Shown piece after piece: positions 1 through 7,850 of a stretch of DNA of 16,855 bases. The DNA is taken from positions 1 through 16,855 of the forward strand of contig CAUJIL010000079.1 of assembly GCA_963204845.1 (NCBI GenBank), in the 5' to 3' direction. The notes under the pieces are model-generated. The model was not told where the DNA came from and did no database searches. It saw only the letters and a program-made list of their open reading frames with translations. Positions within the stretch are counted from its first letter, which is position 1; each line of letters starts with the position of its first letter. Source of the stretch: Pseudomonadota bacterium. Lineage in GTDB: Bacteria > Pseudomonadota > Gammaproteobacteria > Pseudomonadales > UBA5518. Position numbers and translations under genes: made by a program.

Positions 1-1388
1 TCGGTCCACTCGATGCCACGGAACGAAGGCCCGAACACCATTGGTTCGTTGAGCGCGCCGGCGACGGTGTCGTACCAGAAGTCGCCGGTCGAGGCGATAT
101 CGGCGCCCGTGACCGGAATACCGAACAGGTTCAGCGCGGAGGCGAACTCGTCCGGGTTCCAGATGTGGTCGAGCGACAGGCCCAGGTCGCCGTTCAGCTG
201 GTTCGTGACCAAACGCGCGATCGACTCGCCGAGCGCGTTGGCGTCGGTGCTCTGGAAGGTGTTCTCGCGGCTGTAGTTGGCGCCGAACACGGCGTCGAAG
301 CGCTCGTCGGCGAAGTTGAACTGGACCTCCGAATAGAAGATGTCGGAGTCCTCGCGGTTGTTGGTGTCGAAATAACGGGTCGGATCGGCGGTGCCGTCCT
401 CGTCCTGGCGGTTGGTGGTCTCCCACTCGCGATAGGCGAGCGTCGCCCGCGCGCTCCAGCGCTCGTCGAACTCGTGCATCAGCTTGCCCGTGACGCCGTA
501 CATGTCGCGCGTTTCCTCGGCGTGGCGCACGTCGTTCTCGTACGTGCCGGCAAAGGGGTCACGCCCGTACCCGTACGGGCTGATGCCGATCGCCATCGTC
601 GGCGACTGGTCGAAGCGATCACCGTCCCAGGCGAGATAGAGCTGCGTCGAGTCCACCGGCTTCCATGTCGCGGCGATGCGCAGCGCCGTGTTGTCGCGGT
701 CGCCCGCCTGCGCGGCCGACGGGCCCACGTTGTCGGCAATGCCGTCGCGGCGGTTCGACAGCGCGTTGACACGCACCGCGAAGTCATCCCCGAGCGGCAC
801 GTTGACCATACCCTCCACGCGCAGCAAATCGTAGTTGCCGGCGCGCATGCTCACGAAACCCTCGAGGGAATCGGTGGGAGCGCGCGGAATCATGCTGATC
901 ACGCCAACCGCCGCGTTGCGCCCGAACAGCGTTCCCTGCGGCCCCATCAGCACTTCGACACGCTCCATGTCGGCGAAGGCGACCGTGGTCGCCGCGCGCG
1001 GCAGGTAGACCCCGTCGTAGAACGTCGCCACCGAGGGATCGCCGCCGGTGGAGATGTTGGGGCTCGAGATCCCGCGCACGTTGTAGCTCTGCTGCGTGAA
1101 GGTCTCGCCGTCGGCCTCGAAGCCGGGGATGAAGTCGTCGATCTGCTGCAGCGTCAGCGCACCGGTGTTCACGATGTCGCGGCTGGTGAAGGTGCCGACC
1201 GCCACGGGGACGTCGAGCGACTGCTGCTCGCGCCGCTGCGCGGTCACGACGATCTCCTCGAGGTCGATGCGCGAAGCCTTCGTCTGTGCCGCCACGGGAA
1301 CCGCGACGGCGAGGCCGAACAGCGCCGGCACAGCCAACAGCGCGCCCGGCGCGAAGCGGATCGGACGATGATGAACCCTGATGTCCAT
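1..1388 (-). CDS. TonB-dependent outer-membrane receptor, N-terminal part (runs off the left edge)
   Basis: Reading leftward from ATG at 1388 gives 462 uninterrupted codons to the window edge, so the C-terminal barrel strands and stop are outside. A signal peptide with an AxA-like end (around residues 20-34, VAVPVAAQ) is followed by a TonB box, EEIVVTAQRRE (44-54), and a plug domain (about 55-170) with NVRGI (103-107) and the typical PQGTLFGRNAA (150-160). The rest, with alternating aromatic strands, looks like the beta-barrel. Such receptors take up siderophores, vitamins, glycans or hydrophobic compounds through the outer membrane using TonB-ExbBD energy. The substrate cannot be read from this part. 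A purine-rich stretch (AGAGAGGGAAG) just upstream supports the start. The gene is divergent from a class II aldolase with 134 bases between them. Family assignment is firm; substrate is unknown. Confidence 0.93.
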   Translation of the reverse strand, partial: MDIRVHHRPIRFAPGALLAVPALFGLAVAVPVAAQTKASRIDLEEIVVTAQRREQQSLDVPVAVGTFTSRDIVNTGALTLQQIDDFIPGFEADGETFTQQSYNVRGISSPNISTGGDPSVATFYDGVYLPRAATTVAFADMERVEVLMGPQGTLFGRNAAVGVISMIPRAPTDSLEGFVSMRAGNYDLLRVEGMVNVPLGDDFAVRVNALSNRRDGIADNVGPSAAQAGDRDNTALRIAATWKPVDSTQLYLAWDGDRFDQSPTMAIGISPYGYGRDPFAGTYENDVRHAEETRDMYGVTGKLMHEFDERWSARATLAYREWETTNRQDEDGTADPTRYFDTNNREDSDIFYSEVQFNFADERFDAVFGANYSRENTFQSTDANALGESIARLVTNQLNGDLGLSLDHIWNPDEFASALNLFGIPVTGADIASTGDFWYDTVAGALNEPMVFGPSFRGIEWT

Positions 1389-1522
1389 GTCTTCCCTCTC
1401 TTGTGATTGCGATTATTGTCGCGGGAGCGGTTCGGTCTGCGCGTCACGTTGGCGGGGAACGCAACGCCACGATGGTAGCATCGCGATCGTGAGCGGTCAG
1501 CACGTAACGGAGGAACTCGACG

Positions 1523-2218
1523 ATGAAACGTTCTGCGGCGGGAGCACGCCTGGTCGATTGCATGCGCCACGCAGCGGACGCGGGGCTGTCGCGCGGCAGC
1601 TCCGGCAACGCCTCGATGCGCTGCGCCGAGGGAATGTGGATCACCCCGAGCGGGATCGAGCCCCACGCGATGCAGGCAACCGACACCGTCACGCTGGACC
1701 TGCACGGACGCGTGCTCGCGGGCACCCTGCGGCCGTCCAGCGAATGGCCGCTGCACGCGGCGATCTACCGCGATCGCCCCGACGCGCAGGCGATCGTGCA
1801 CTGCCACTCGCGCCACGCGACCGCGCTCGCCTGCTGCGGGCGCGCGATCCCCGCGTTCCACTACATGGTCGCGATCGCCGGCGGGGACTCGATTCGCTGC
1901 GCCCCGTACGCGCTGTTCGGCAGCGCGGAACTCGCCACGCACGCGTTGCGCGCGCTCGACGGCCGGCGCGCCTGCCTGCTCGCCAACCACGGCCAGCTCA
2001 CGCTGGGCGCTACGCCGGAGGCGGCGCTCGCGCTGGCGATCGAGGTGGAGGAACTGGCGGCGCAGTACGTCGCGGCGCTGGCGGTCGGCGAACCGCGGCT
2101 GCTCGACGCCGCGCAGATGGCCGCGGTGATCGCGCGTTTCGCGGACTACGGACCCGGCCGGTGCGATCAGCCCGTGCAGTCGGGCAGCCGCAGCTCCTGC
2201 GACGGGCGGATGGTGTAA
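1523..2218 (+). CDS. Class II aldolase/adducin family protein (L-fuculose-phosphate aldolase-like)
   Basis: The 231-residue product is the size of FucA-type zinc aldolases (about 215 residues). It keeps the family's active-site pattern: SSGNAS (26-31) for phosphate binding, PSSE with Glu74, zinc ligands His93 and His95 in HCHS, and His156 in ANHG. In E. coli FucA the matching residues are Glu73, His92, His94 and His155, so the alignment is offset by a single residue. Members cleave a sugar phosphate into dihydroxyacetone phosphate and an aldehyde, or act as epimerases or decarboxylases; which one applies here cannot be read. GGAGGAA seven bases before the ATG fixes the start. The last ten or so codons read into the 3' end of the convergent transglycosylase gene (52-base overlap), so the Ser/Arg-rich C-terminus may be a non-conserved extension. 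It is divergent from the TonB receptor and may handle what that receptor imports; this is inference. Confidence 0.88.
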   Translation: MKRSAAGARLVDCMRHAADAGLSRGSSGNASMRCAEGMWITPSGIEPHAMQATDTVTLDLHGRVLAGTLRPSSEWPLHAAIYRDRPDAQAIVHCHSRHATALACCGRAIPAFHYMVAIAGGDSIRCAPYALFGSAELATHALRALDGRRACLLANHGQLTLGATPEAALALAIEVEELAAQYVAALAVGEPRLLDAAQMAAVIARFADYGPGRCDQPVQSGSRSSCDGRMV

Positions 2219-3642
2219 CGCGGCGCGCGGATGTTGTTCGCGCGCGCGATCGCCTCCGGGCTGGCGCAACCGTGACGGCGCGCGATGCTCGCCAGCGTGT
2301 CGCCCTTGCGCACCACGTACTGCCGTCCGCCGCCGTTGGCGACCCCGCCGGGCTGGCGTGCGTCCTGCAGCAGCGCCGCGAGCTCGGCCATGCGCCCATC
2401 CACGCACTGGGACTGGTAGACCGCAACCAGCCGCACCGGCAGCGCCACGCTCGCGCCCACCGGCAACCGCCGCTCCGGATCCACGCGCGGGTTCAGGTTG
2501 CGCAGCGTGCGGAACCAGCCATCGCGGCTGCCTGCCTGCCCCAGGCAGATCGTCAGTTCGCCAAGCGTCATCGCCTGCGCAAGACGCACCTGTCCGGGTG
2601 ATCCGTCAACGCGCGGAAATTCCAGCCCGTAGTCTTCGGGATGCAGGAACAGCCACGCCGCCGCGAGCACGTACGGCACGTACTCGCGGGTCTCGCGCGG
2701 CAGCTGCGTGAAGACGCCGGCGGACCAGAAGCTCCGGCCGCGTGACTGCGCCGCGAGGCGGCGCATGCGGCCCTCGCCGCCGTTGTACGCGGCGAGCGCC
2801 ATCTCGAGGTTGTTGTTCAGGTGGCGGAACTGCTCCTGCAGGTACGCGACGTTGGCCTGCGCCGCCGCGGCCGGGTCATAGCGGGTGTCGAAGCCGCTGG
2901 TGTTGTTCAGCCCGAAACGCAGCCCGGTGTGGTACATGAACTGCAGGGGGCCGGCGGCGCCCGCGGGCGATACCGCGTGCACCTTGCCCCCGGACTCCTT
3001 GGCGAGGATGCCGAACAGCAGTGCCTCGGGCAGTCCGGCCTGCTCGTAGGCCGGCCACATCTGGTGGCGAAGGTACGCGTAATTCTCCCACGCATCGACC
3101 AGATTCGGTCGCATCCACGTGAGCCAGTCGTGCAGCGCGGCCTTCACCGGGCCGTTGATGCGGATCACCTTCGCGAGGTCGTGCCCGTGCAGCAGGTTCA
3201 CGCTGCGCGCCGCTTCGGGAACGTCGTCGCTCAGCATGCGCGCCTCGCCCTGCAGGCCCGGCGACACGCCGGCGAAACCCTCGGCATCGCCGGTCAGCAC
3301 CGAGCTGCGCAGCGACAACAGGTTGCCGTAGGCCGCCATGAAGCGCTGCGGTTCGCAGCCGGGCGTGCTCACGCAGGCGTTGCCGCCCGCGGCCAGCTCG
3401 GCGCTGGCGCGCTCCATCTGCTCGCGCCCGCCGTCGACATCGCCTTCGCGCAGCTGCTGCAATCCTTCGCGGTAACGGGCCAGCGTCGCCTCGAGTCCGG
3501 CGTAGAGCGCTTCGGACCCGTTCGCCGCCACGTCGCGGCGCGGCTCCCCGGCGCACGACACCAGCGCCAGCGCCGGCATCAGCACCGTCGCGGCGAGCCG
3601 TGCCGCGCGTCGCCCCAGTCGCCTGTGTGTTCCGCGGTCCAT
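2167..3642 (-). CDS. mltD: MltD-like membrane-bound lytic murein transglycosylase with LysM domain (lipoprotein)
   Basis: The 491-residue protein begins with an arginine-rich signal peptide ending in the lipobox LVSC, with Cys30 as lipidation site, so it should be anchored in a membrane facing the periplasm. The SLT domain (about 195-330) has the catalytic Glu216 in AKESGG, then SPAGAAGPLQFM (225-236), AYNGGEGRM (285-293) and YVPYVLAA (321-328), the usual family 1 order. It cleaves the MurNAc-GlcNAc bond of peptidoglycan, forming 1,6-anhydro-MurNAc ends. A C-terminal LysM (about 441-487, YVVRKGDTLASIARRHG) binds glycan strands. Residues 355-405 (LRNLNPRV, LPVGASVALP) look like a second, degenerate LysM-like segment, so there is at least one LysM. 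The N-terminal helical region (31-190) is less conserved. It lies 78 bases downstream of the cytochrome operon on the same strand, so read-through transcription is possible. The family call is firm. Confidence 0.92.
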   Translation of the reverse strand: MDRGTHRRLGRRAARLAATVLMPALALVSCAGEPRRDVAANGSEALYAGLEATLARYREGLQQLREGDVDGGREQMERASAELAAGGNACVSTPGCEPQRFMAAYGNLLSLRSSVLTGDAEGFAGVSPGLQGEARMLSDDVPEAARSVNLLHGHDLAKVIRINGPVKAALHDWLTWMRPNLVDAWENYAYLRHQMWPAYEQAGLPEALLFGILAKESGGKVHAVSPAGAAGPLQFMYHTGLRFGLNNTSGFDTRYDPAAAAQANVAYLQEQFRHLNNNLEMALAAYNGGEGRMRRLAAQSRGRSFWSAGVFTQLPRETREYVPYVLAAAWLFLHPEDYGLEFPRVDGSPGQVRLAQAMTLGELTICLGQAGSRDGWFRTLRNLNPRVDPERRLPVGASVALPVRLVAVYQSQCVDGRMAELAALLQDARQPGGVANGGGRQYVVRKGDTLASIARRHGCASPEAIARANNIRAPRYTIRPSQELRLPDCTG

Positions 3643-3720
3643 CCCTTTGCCCTTCCCGTTCGCGCTGTCGTTTGCTGTCGCGAAGGGTAGTCGCCTGCCC
3701 GGTGCGCGGCAACAGCGACC

Positions 3721-5253
3721 TCAGTTGCGCACCTCGAGCATGTACTTCGCGACCGCGAGCCGCGTCTCGGGATCGAGGTAGTTCTGCGGCGGCATCTCGG
3801 GGTAGTCATCGCGCTTCCTGACGGGATTGGCGATGTAGTCGGCGAGCGCCTGCGGGTCGTCCATGTAGAGCGCCTGGATCGCCTGCACCGGTGGGCCGAC
3901 CATGCGGCCACCGTAGATGTGGCATCCGCTGCAGATGCCGAGGTACGCGATCTTGCCGCGCTCGCCGGGCTCGATGACGCGCGGGGGCACCGGCGGCAGC
4001 AGATAGGTCACGGTGGCATCGGTGTTGCCGAAACCGCAGACGCCGAAGTCGTCGAGTCCGACCGTGACGTAGCGCGAACGGTTGAGGATGCAGCTGCCGG
4101 TGCTGGGACCGACACGCACGATGTCGGGCTCGCCACGCTGCATGCCGGCCAGCATCAGCGCCTTGACCTCGGGAATCGTGTCGTAGCCGTTGCGGTACAT
4201 GACGTTGTCGAGGACCGCAACGCGATCGGGGTTCGGGTCGGACTCGGGATCGATCGTGAGGTTCGCCGCGTTGGCGTGATCGACGATCAGGATCCCCGCG
4301 GTCTTGTGGTCGGAGATGATGTTGTCCTCGATCACGACCTCGTCGGCGGCCATCACGAGGATACCGGTGCCGGCCGGAATCCCCGCCACGATCGAGCCCG
4401 GGGCGCCGAAGTTCGGGTGGTTGTTGCGTACCACGAAGTTGTTGCGGACGATCACGTCGGACGTGGTCTTGATCGGCAGTCCCGGCGTGATGAACGCGAG
4501 GATGCCGCCGGTGTTGTCGTAGACGTAGTTGTTCTCGACGATCGCGTGCCGGCTGTTCTCGATCTCGATCCCCGCGACGTTCTCGAACACCACGTTGTGC
4601 GCGACGTGGATGTTGTCGCTCATGCCGATGTAGATCGCGGCGTCCTCGATTCCGCTCAGCACGTTGTGCTCCACGATGCCGTTCTTGCCGAGCTGCGGGA
4701 AGATGCCGTAGACGCCGGTGTCGATGATCAGGTTGTTGCGGATCTCGAAGTTGTTGCCGGCCTGGCCCATGATGCCGTTGCCCTTGTACTTCGTGATCGT
4801 GAAGTTCTCGACGACGATGCCGTTGCCCGAATAGAGCACCGCGTCGTTGAGCTTGCCGTGGCCGTCGAGCACCGGGCGGCGTCCCTGTTCGATCACGCCG
4901 ACCAGCCGGATGGCGTCCTTGTCGATGTAGACGGTCTCGTGATAGGTGCCGGGCCGCACGCGGATCACGGTGCCGGGAGCCGCGCGCTTGACGGCCTCCT
5001 GGATCGATTCGCCGTCGGCGACCACGATCTCGTGCTCGCCCGGGGCACCGGCGACGGCCGTGATGTTGCCGCTGGCGAGCCGCTCGCTCACCGCCGCGGC
5101 GGACTCGCCGTCGGCGCGGAATCCCCCCTCGTAGCTGGCCGCGACGCGCGCCGCGTCGGCTTCCTGCGCGGGCGCCCGCGGCTTTGCGTACCAGTTGCCG
5201 GCGGCGAAACCGACTAGCGCGAGCACGAGCGCAAGCACGATGGTTCTGGTCAT
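3721..5253 (-). CDS. Right-handed parallel beta-helix protein fused to a C-terminal cytochrome c domain
   Basis: The 510-residue product starts with a hydrophobic signal or anchor segment (about 4-19). An Ala/Glu-rich linker leads to a right-handed beta-helix (about 75-380) made of short repeats of the NNxV/I type: EIRNNLII (170-177), IVEHNVLS (193-200), VAHNVVFEN (217-225), IVENNYVYDN (238-247), IVRNNFVVRNN (268-278), VIEDNIISD (307-315). The PbH1 fold is shared by pectate lyases, alginate epimerases and NosD. No catalytic triad is obvious. The C-terminus (about 430-510) is a class I cytochrome c: CSGCH (441-445) binds haem c, and Met487 in YPEMPP is the likely sixth ligand. Two further cysteines (388, 406) could form a disulphide before the haem domain. 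Its ATG overlaps the peroxidase stop as ATGA, implying translational coupling. Export and haem attachment are expected; substrate and role are unknown. It is not NosD, because no nos genes are adjacent. Confidence 0.9.
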   Translation of the reverse strand: MTRTIVLALVLALVGFAAGNWYAKPRAPAQEADAARVAASYEGGFRADGESAAAVSERLASGNITAVAGAPGEHEIVVADGESIQEAVKRAAPGTVIRVRPGTYHETVYIDKDAIRLVGVIEQGRRPVLDGHGKLNDAVLYSGNGIVVENFTITKYKGNGIMGQAGNNFEIRNNLIIDTGVYGIFPQLGKNGIVEHNVLSGIEDAAIYIGMSDNIHVAHNVVFENVAGIEIENSRHAIVENNYVYDNTGGILAFITPGLPIKTTSDVIVRNNFVVRNNHPNFGAPGSIVAGIPAGTGILVMAADEVVIEDNIISDHKTAGILIVDHANAANLTIDPESDPNPDRVAVLDNVMYRNGYDTIPEVKALMLAGMQRGEPDIVRVGPSTGSCILNRSRYVTVGLDDFGVCGFGNTDATVTYLLPPVPPRVIEPGERGKIAYLGICSGCHIYGGRMVGPPVQAIQALYMDDPQALADYIANPVRKRDDYPEMPPQNYLDPETRLAVAKYMLEVRN

Positions 5254-6479
5254 CGCAGTTCTCCCTGGTGCGTGGATGGCGTCACCGCGGCGCCGGCGAG
5301 GGCCGGCGGCAGCGGCGAGGTGCCCACCGGCTCGAGTCCGGACGGCACCCGCGGCGGAATGGGTGGACTGAAGGTCTCGTCGGTCAGCGTCTGCAGGAAG
5401 TCGACCAGCCGGTCGAGCTCGTGCTCCGACAGATCGGGCTCCCAGATGTGCCAGTGCGGCTGCATCGCGACCCCCGGTGGAATCGCGTGCCCGCGGCCCT
5501 TGGTGTAGAACTCGACCGCCTCGCGCAGCGTCGCGAAGCGACCGGAATGCATGTACGGTGCCGTCTTCGCGATATTGCGCAGCGTCGGCACCTTGAAGCC
5601 GCCCTTCAGGCGCGGTTCACCGAAGGTCTTCTCGGCGCCGACGTCCAGTGGCCTCCCCTCGGGTTCGGGCGTGCCGAGCACCGCGACCTGCTGGTTGGTG
5701 AACAGCGGCGGCGTGTGGCACTCGGCGCAGCGCGCCACGAAGGAGCGGAACACGTTCAACCCCTCGATCTCGTTGGCCGACAGCGCTGCATGGTCACCGT
5801 GCGCGTAGCGGTCGTAGCGGCTGTTCAGCGAGACCAGCGAGCTCTCGAACGCGGCCAGCGCGCTGTGGACCTGCGTTGCCGTGACGGGTCCGTCGTCGCG
5901 CGGGAACGCCTCGCGGAACAGCCGTGCGTAAAGCGCGTTCGCGTTCAGCGACGCGACCAGTTGCTCCGGCGTGTTGCCCATCTCCTTTTCCGCGTACAAC
6001 GGACCCGCCGCCTGCTCCTCGAGCGAGTGTGCCCGCGCGTCCCAGAAGAAGGTGTGCAGGAAGGCCACGTTCCATACCGTCGGCGAGGCGCGCCCTACGT
6101 CGATCCCGCCCATGCCGAGCGCACGTGCGCGCCCATCGCTCCAGCCGAGCTGCGGGTGATGGCAGCTCGCGCACGACAGCGTGCCGTCGGCCGACAGCAG
6201 CGGATCGAAGAACAGGTAACGGCCGAGGTCGATCTGCTGCGGCGTGAAGCCGTCGCGATGCGCGGGCAACGCCGTGCGCAGCCCACCCACGCCGCGGTCC
6301 TGCAGCGAATCGTAGAATTCGTACAGCGTGCGCAGCTGGCAGTTGCCGGCCGCGACCAGCTCGAACCCCGGCGGACAGTGCGTCGCCAGACGGAACTCCG
6401 GCGGCACGGAGGCAGGCTGTGCCCACGCGCACGTCACCGACACCAGCACGCACAGCGCGACGACCAGACTCCGGTTCAT
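5250..6479 (-). CDS. MauG/cytochrome c peroxidase-family di-haem enzyme
   Basis: The 409-residue product has a signal peptide ending CAWA (17-20), so it is periplasmic. Two haem c sites are present: CASCH (103-107) and CAECH (251-255). Around them are family landmarks: LGRYLFFDPLLS (85-96), SLEEQAAGPL (152-161) with Glu155 as candidate distal acid, TLRNIAKTAPYMHSG (299-313) and LREAVEFYTKG (318-328). In bacterial cytochrome c peroxidases the methionine ligand of the electron-transferring haem follows this last motif; MauG has tyrosine instead. Here Tyr325 seems to fall at that place, suggesting a MauG-like haem, though this needs an alignment. Members reduce hydrogen peroxide or oxidise protein side chains through high-valent iron. 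The C-terminal 35 residues are Pro-rich and extra. The gene lies six bases after the cytochrome c4 gene and overlaps the next gene by four. Confidence 0.93.
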   Translation of the reverse strand: MNRSLVVALCVLVSVTCAWAQPASVPPEFRLATHCPPGFELVAAGNCQLRTLYEFYDSLQDRGVGGLRTALPAHRDGFTPQQIDLGRYLFFDPLLSADGTLSCASCHHPQLGWSDGRARALGMGGIDVGRASPTVWNVAFLHTFFWDARAHSLEEQAAGPLYAEKEMGNTPEQLVASLNANALYARLFREAFPRDDGPVTATQVHSALAAFESSLVSLNSRYDRYAHGDHAALSANEIEGLNVFRSFVARCAECHTPPLFTNQQVAVLGTPEPEGRPLDVGAEKTFGEPRLKGGFKVPTLRNIAKTAPYMHSGRFATLREAVEFYTKGRGHAIPPGVAMQPHWHIWEPDLSEHELDRLVDFLQTLTDETFSPPIPPRVPSGLEPVGTSPLPPALAGAAVTPSTHQGELR

Positions 6480-6485
6480 GCCTGC

Positions 6486-7118
6486 CTATTCCTGCTGCGA
6501 TTGCGCCGCGATGAAGCCCAGCACGTCGCGCAACTCCGCCTCGCCGGGCAGCGCCGTGGCCATCAGGCGCATCTGGCGCCCGTAGCGGTCCGCGGGCTCG
6601 GTGCCGCGCAGGCCGGCGGCGAAGTTGCGGTACTGGCGAGCGAGGTAGTCGGCGTCCAGCCCGGCCAGGCGCGGTGCGAACAGCGCCGGATTGCCCTCGG
6701 CGCGCGCGCCGTGGCAGGCGCCGCACTTCGACTGGTAGTAGTTCGAGCCGGTGCGCAGCACCGCGCCCTCGACCGCCGCCGCGCGCGGAGCCGGCAGGCT
6801 CGCCAGCCACGCCGCCACGTCGTCGATCGCCGCGTCGTCGGGCAGCGGCGCGAGTTGCGCGCGCATGGTCGCCCCGGCCGTGTCGCCGTCGGCGGCGCCA
6901 CGGATCCCGGCGCGGAAGTGCCGCAGTTGACGCGCCAGGTAGCCGGCGTCCTGGCCCGCCAGCACCGGTGCCTGCAGTGCGGGATTGCCCTGCGCCTGCG
7001 CACCGTGGCACGCCGCGCACGGTGCGTACAGCGTGCCGCCGCGTGCGGCGTCCGCCGCGAAGCCGGCCGGTGCAACCAGCGCACCGCCCAGGATCAGCAG
7101 GGAAAAGAGTCGCCACAT
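6486..7118 (-). CDS. Cytochrome c4-like di-haem electron carrier
   Basis: This 210-residue protein has a cleavable signal peptide ending near residue 22 (GFAADA) and two homologous cytochrome c halves. Each half has a haem motif, CAACH (34-38) and CGACH (132-136), followed by GNPAL-x-AP-x-LAG and a Y-LARQ-F-G-RG block, which is the cytochrome c4 signature. Likely axial methionines are Met85 and Met183 or Met186. Length and layout match cytochromes c4, which carry electrons in the periplasm to oxidases or peroxidases. As first gene of the operon it is the natural redox partner of the di-haem enzyme encoded six bases downstream and of the beta-helix cytochrome. GGAG nine bases before the ATG supports the start. 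Upstream lies a 16-base palindrome likely to be an operator. Confidence 0.92.
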   Translation of the reverse strand: MWRLFSLLILGGALVAPAGFAADAARGGTLYAPCAACHGAQAQGNPALQAPVLAGQDAGYLARQLRHFRAGIRGAADGDTAGATMRAQLAPLPDDAAIDDVAAWLASLPAPRAAAVEGAVLRTGSNYYQSKCGACHGARAEGNPALFAPRLAGLDADYLARQYRNFAAGLRGTEPADRYGRQMRLMATALPGEAELRDVLGFIAAQSQQE

Positions 7119-7160
7119 GTGTCGATGCTCCGGACGGCGCTCGGCGGCACCGTGTCTTAT

Positions 7161-7176
7161 TGGTACATTTGTACCA
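7161..7176. promoter_or_regulatory. Perfect inverted repeat, candidate operator for the cytochrome operon
   Basis: TGGTACA and TGTACCA form a perfect 7+7 dyad around a TT centre. It is AT-richer than its surroundings and lies 43-58 bases before the cytochrome c4 start codon, just past the 3' end of the TetR-family gene. Size and symmetry fit a TetR-dimer operator. I saw no second copy in the window, and no convincing -35/-10 pair could be assigned next to it. The regulator that binds it is inferred, not shown. Confidence 0.55.
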
Positions 7177-7193
7177 CCTCCGGGCGGCGCCGT

Positions 7194-7850
7194 TCAAGCC
7201 CGGGAGCGGCTGGCGCGGCGCGCGGCCAACAGCTGGCGCAGGTGGCGCGCGAGCACCTCGCGCACCGCGACGTCGCCACGGGTCAGCAGCGCGATCTTCT
7301 CCAGCCCGAGCAGCACGCTGTGCGTGATCAGCGCGTCGCTGTCCGGCTCCGGCGAGCCGAGCGCGGCATGGAACTCGCGCAGGAACCCGATCTGCCCGCG
7401 CTGCTGCGCCTCGAGTGCCGCGCGCAGCCGCGGCACGCGCGCCGCCTCGTGCAGGAACGCGTACTCGAGCACGCGGTCGGCGCGCCGCCGGCGCGCCTGG
7501 TGCAGCACATAGCGGCTCGCCACGTCGGCCAGCGCCTCCGCCGGCGAGACGCCGGCGGCGTCAGCCGCGCCGAGCAGCCGTGCGGCCCGCCCGCGCAGCG
7601 CCTCGACCGCGCGCTGCTGCCCTTCCGACCAGTGGAGGAACGATTCGACGATCAGGTCCTCGAGGTCGCGGAAATGGTAGGTCGTGCTCGCGAGCGGCAC
7701 CGCGGCCTCGGCGGCGACCGCGCGGTGGGTGACGGCGCGCAGGCCGTCGCGCGCCAGCACACGCAGCGTGGCGTCGATGCTGGCGGTGCGCCGGCGCGGC
7801 GCGCCGGCGCGGGCGCCGCTCAGGCGATCGCCTGCGCGGCGGGGATCCAC
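7194..7850 (-). CDS. TetR/AcrR-family transcriptional regulator (GTG start)
   Basis: The frame contains no ATG near its beginning. The first sensible start is GTG at 7850, with GGAG five bases upstream, giving 218 residues, the usual TetR size. The N-terminal DNA-binding domain (about 22-65) is clear: IDATLRVLARDGLRAVTHRA (25-44), then AAEAAVPLASTTYHFRD (46-62), which contains the recognition helix and the STTYHF signature, followed by DLIVESFLHW. The C-terminal part (about 70-218) is helical, Ala/Arg/Leu-rich and typical of variable ligand-binding domains; the ligand is unknown. The start lies inside the last 31 bases of the alanine dehydrogenase gene, so the two are probably co-transcribed. 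The stop is 17 bases from the palindrome that precedes the cytochrome operon, making that operon a plausible target. Confidence 0.87.
   Translation of the reverse strand: MDPRRAGDRLSGARAGAPRRRTASIDATLRVLARDGLRAVTHRAVAAEAAVPLASTTYHFRDLEDLIVESFLHWSEGQQRAVEALRGRAARLLGAADAAGVSPAEALADVASRYVLHQARRRRADRVLEYAFLHEAARVPRLRAALEAQQRGQIGFLREFHAALGSPEPDSDALITHSVLLGLEKIALLTRGDVAVREVLARHLRQLLAARRASRSRA

Noticed and set aside
3721..5253. Beta-helix protein as NosD (nitrous oxide reductase maturation)
   Set aside because: NosD lacks a cytochrome c domain, and no nosZ, nosF, nosY or nosL lies nearby. The shared fold alone is not evidence.
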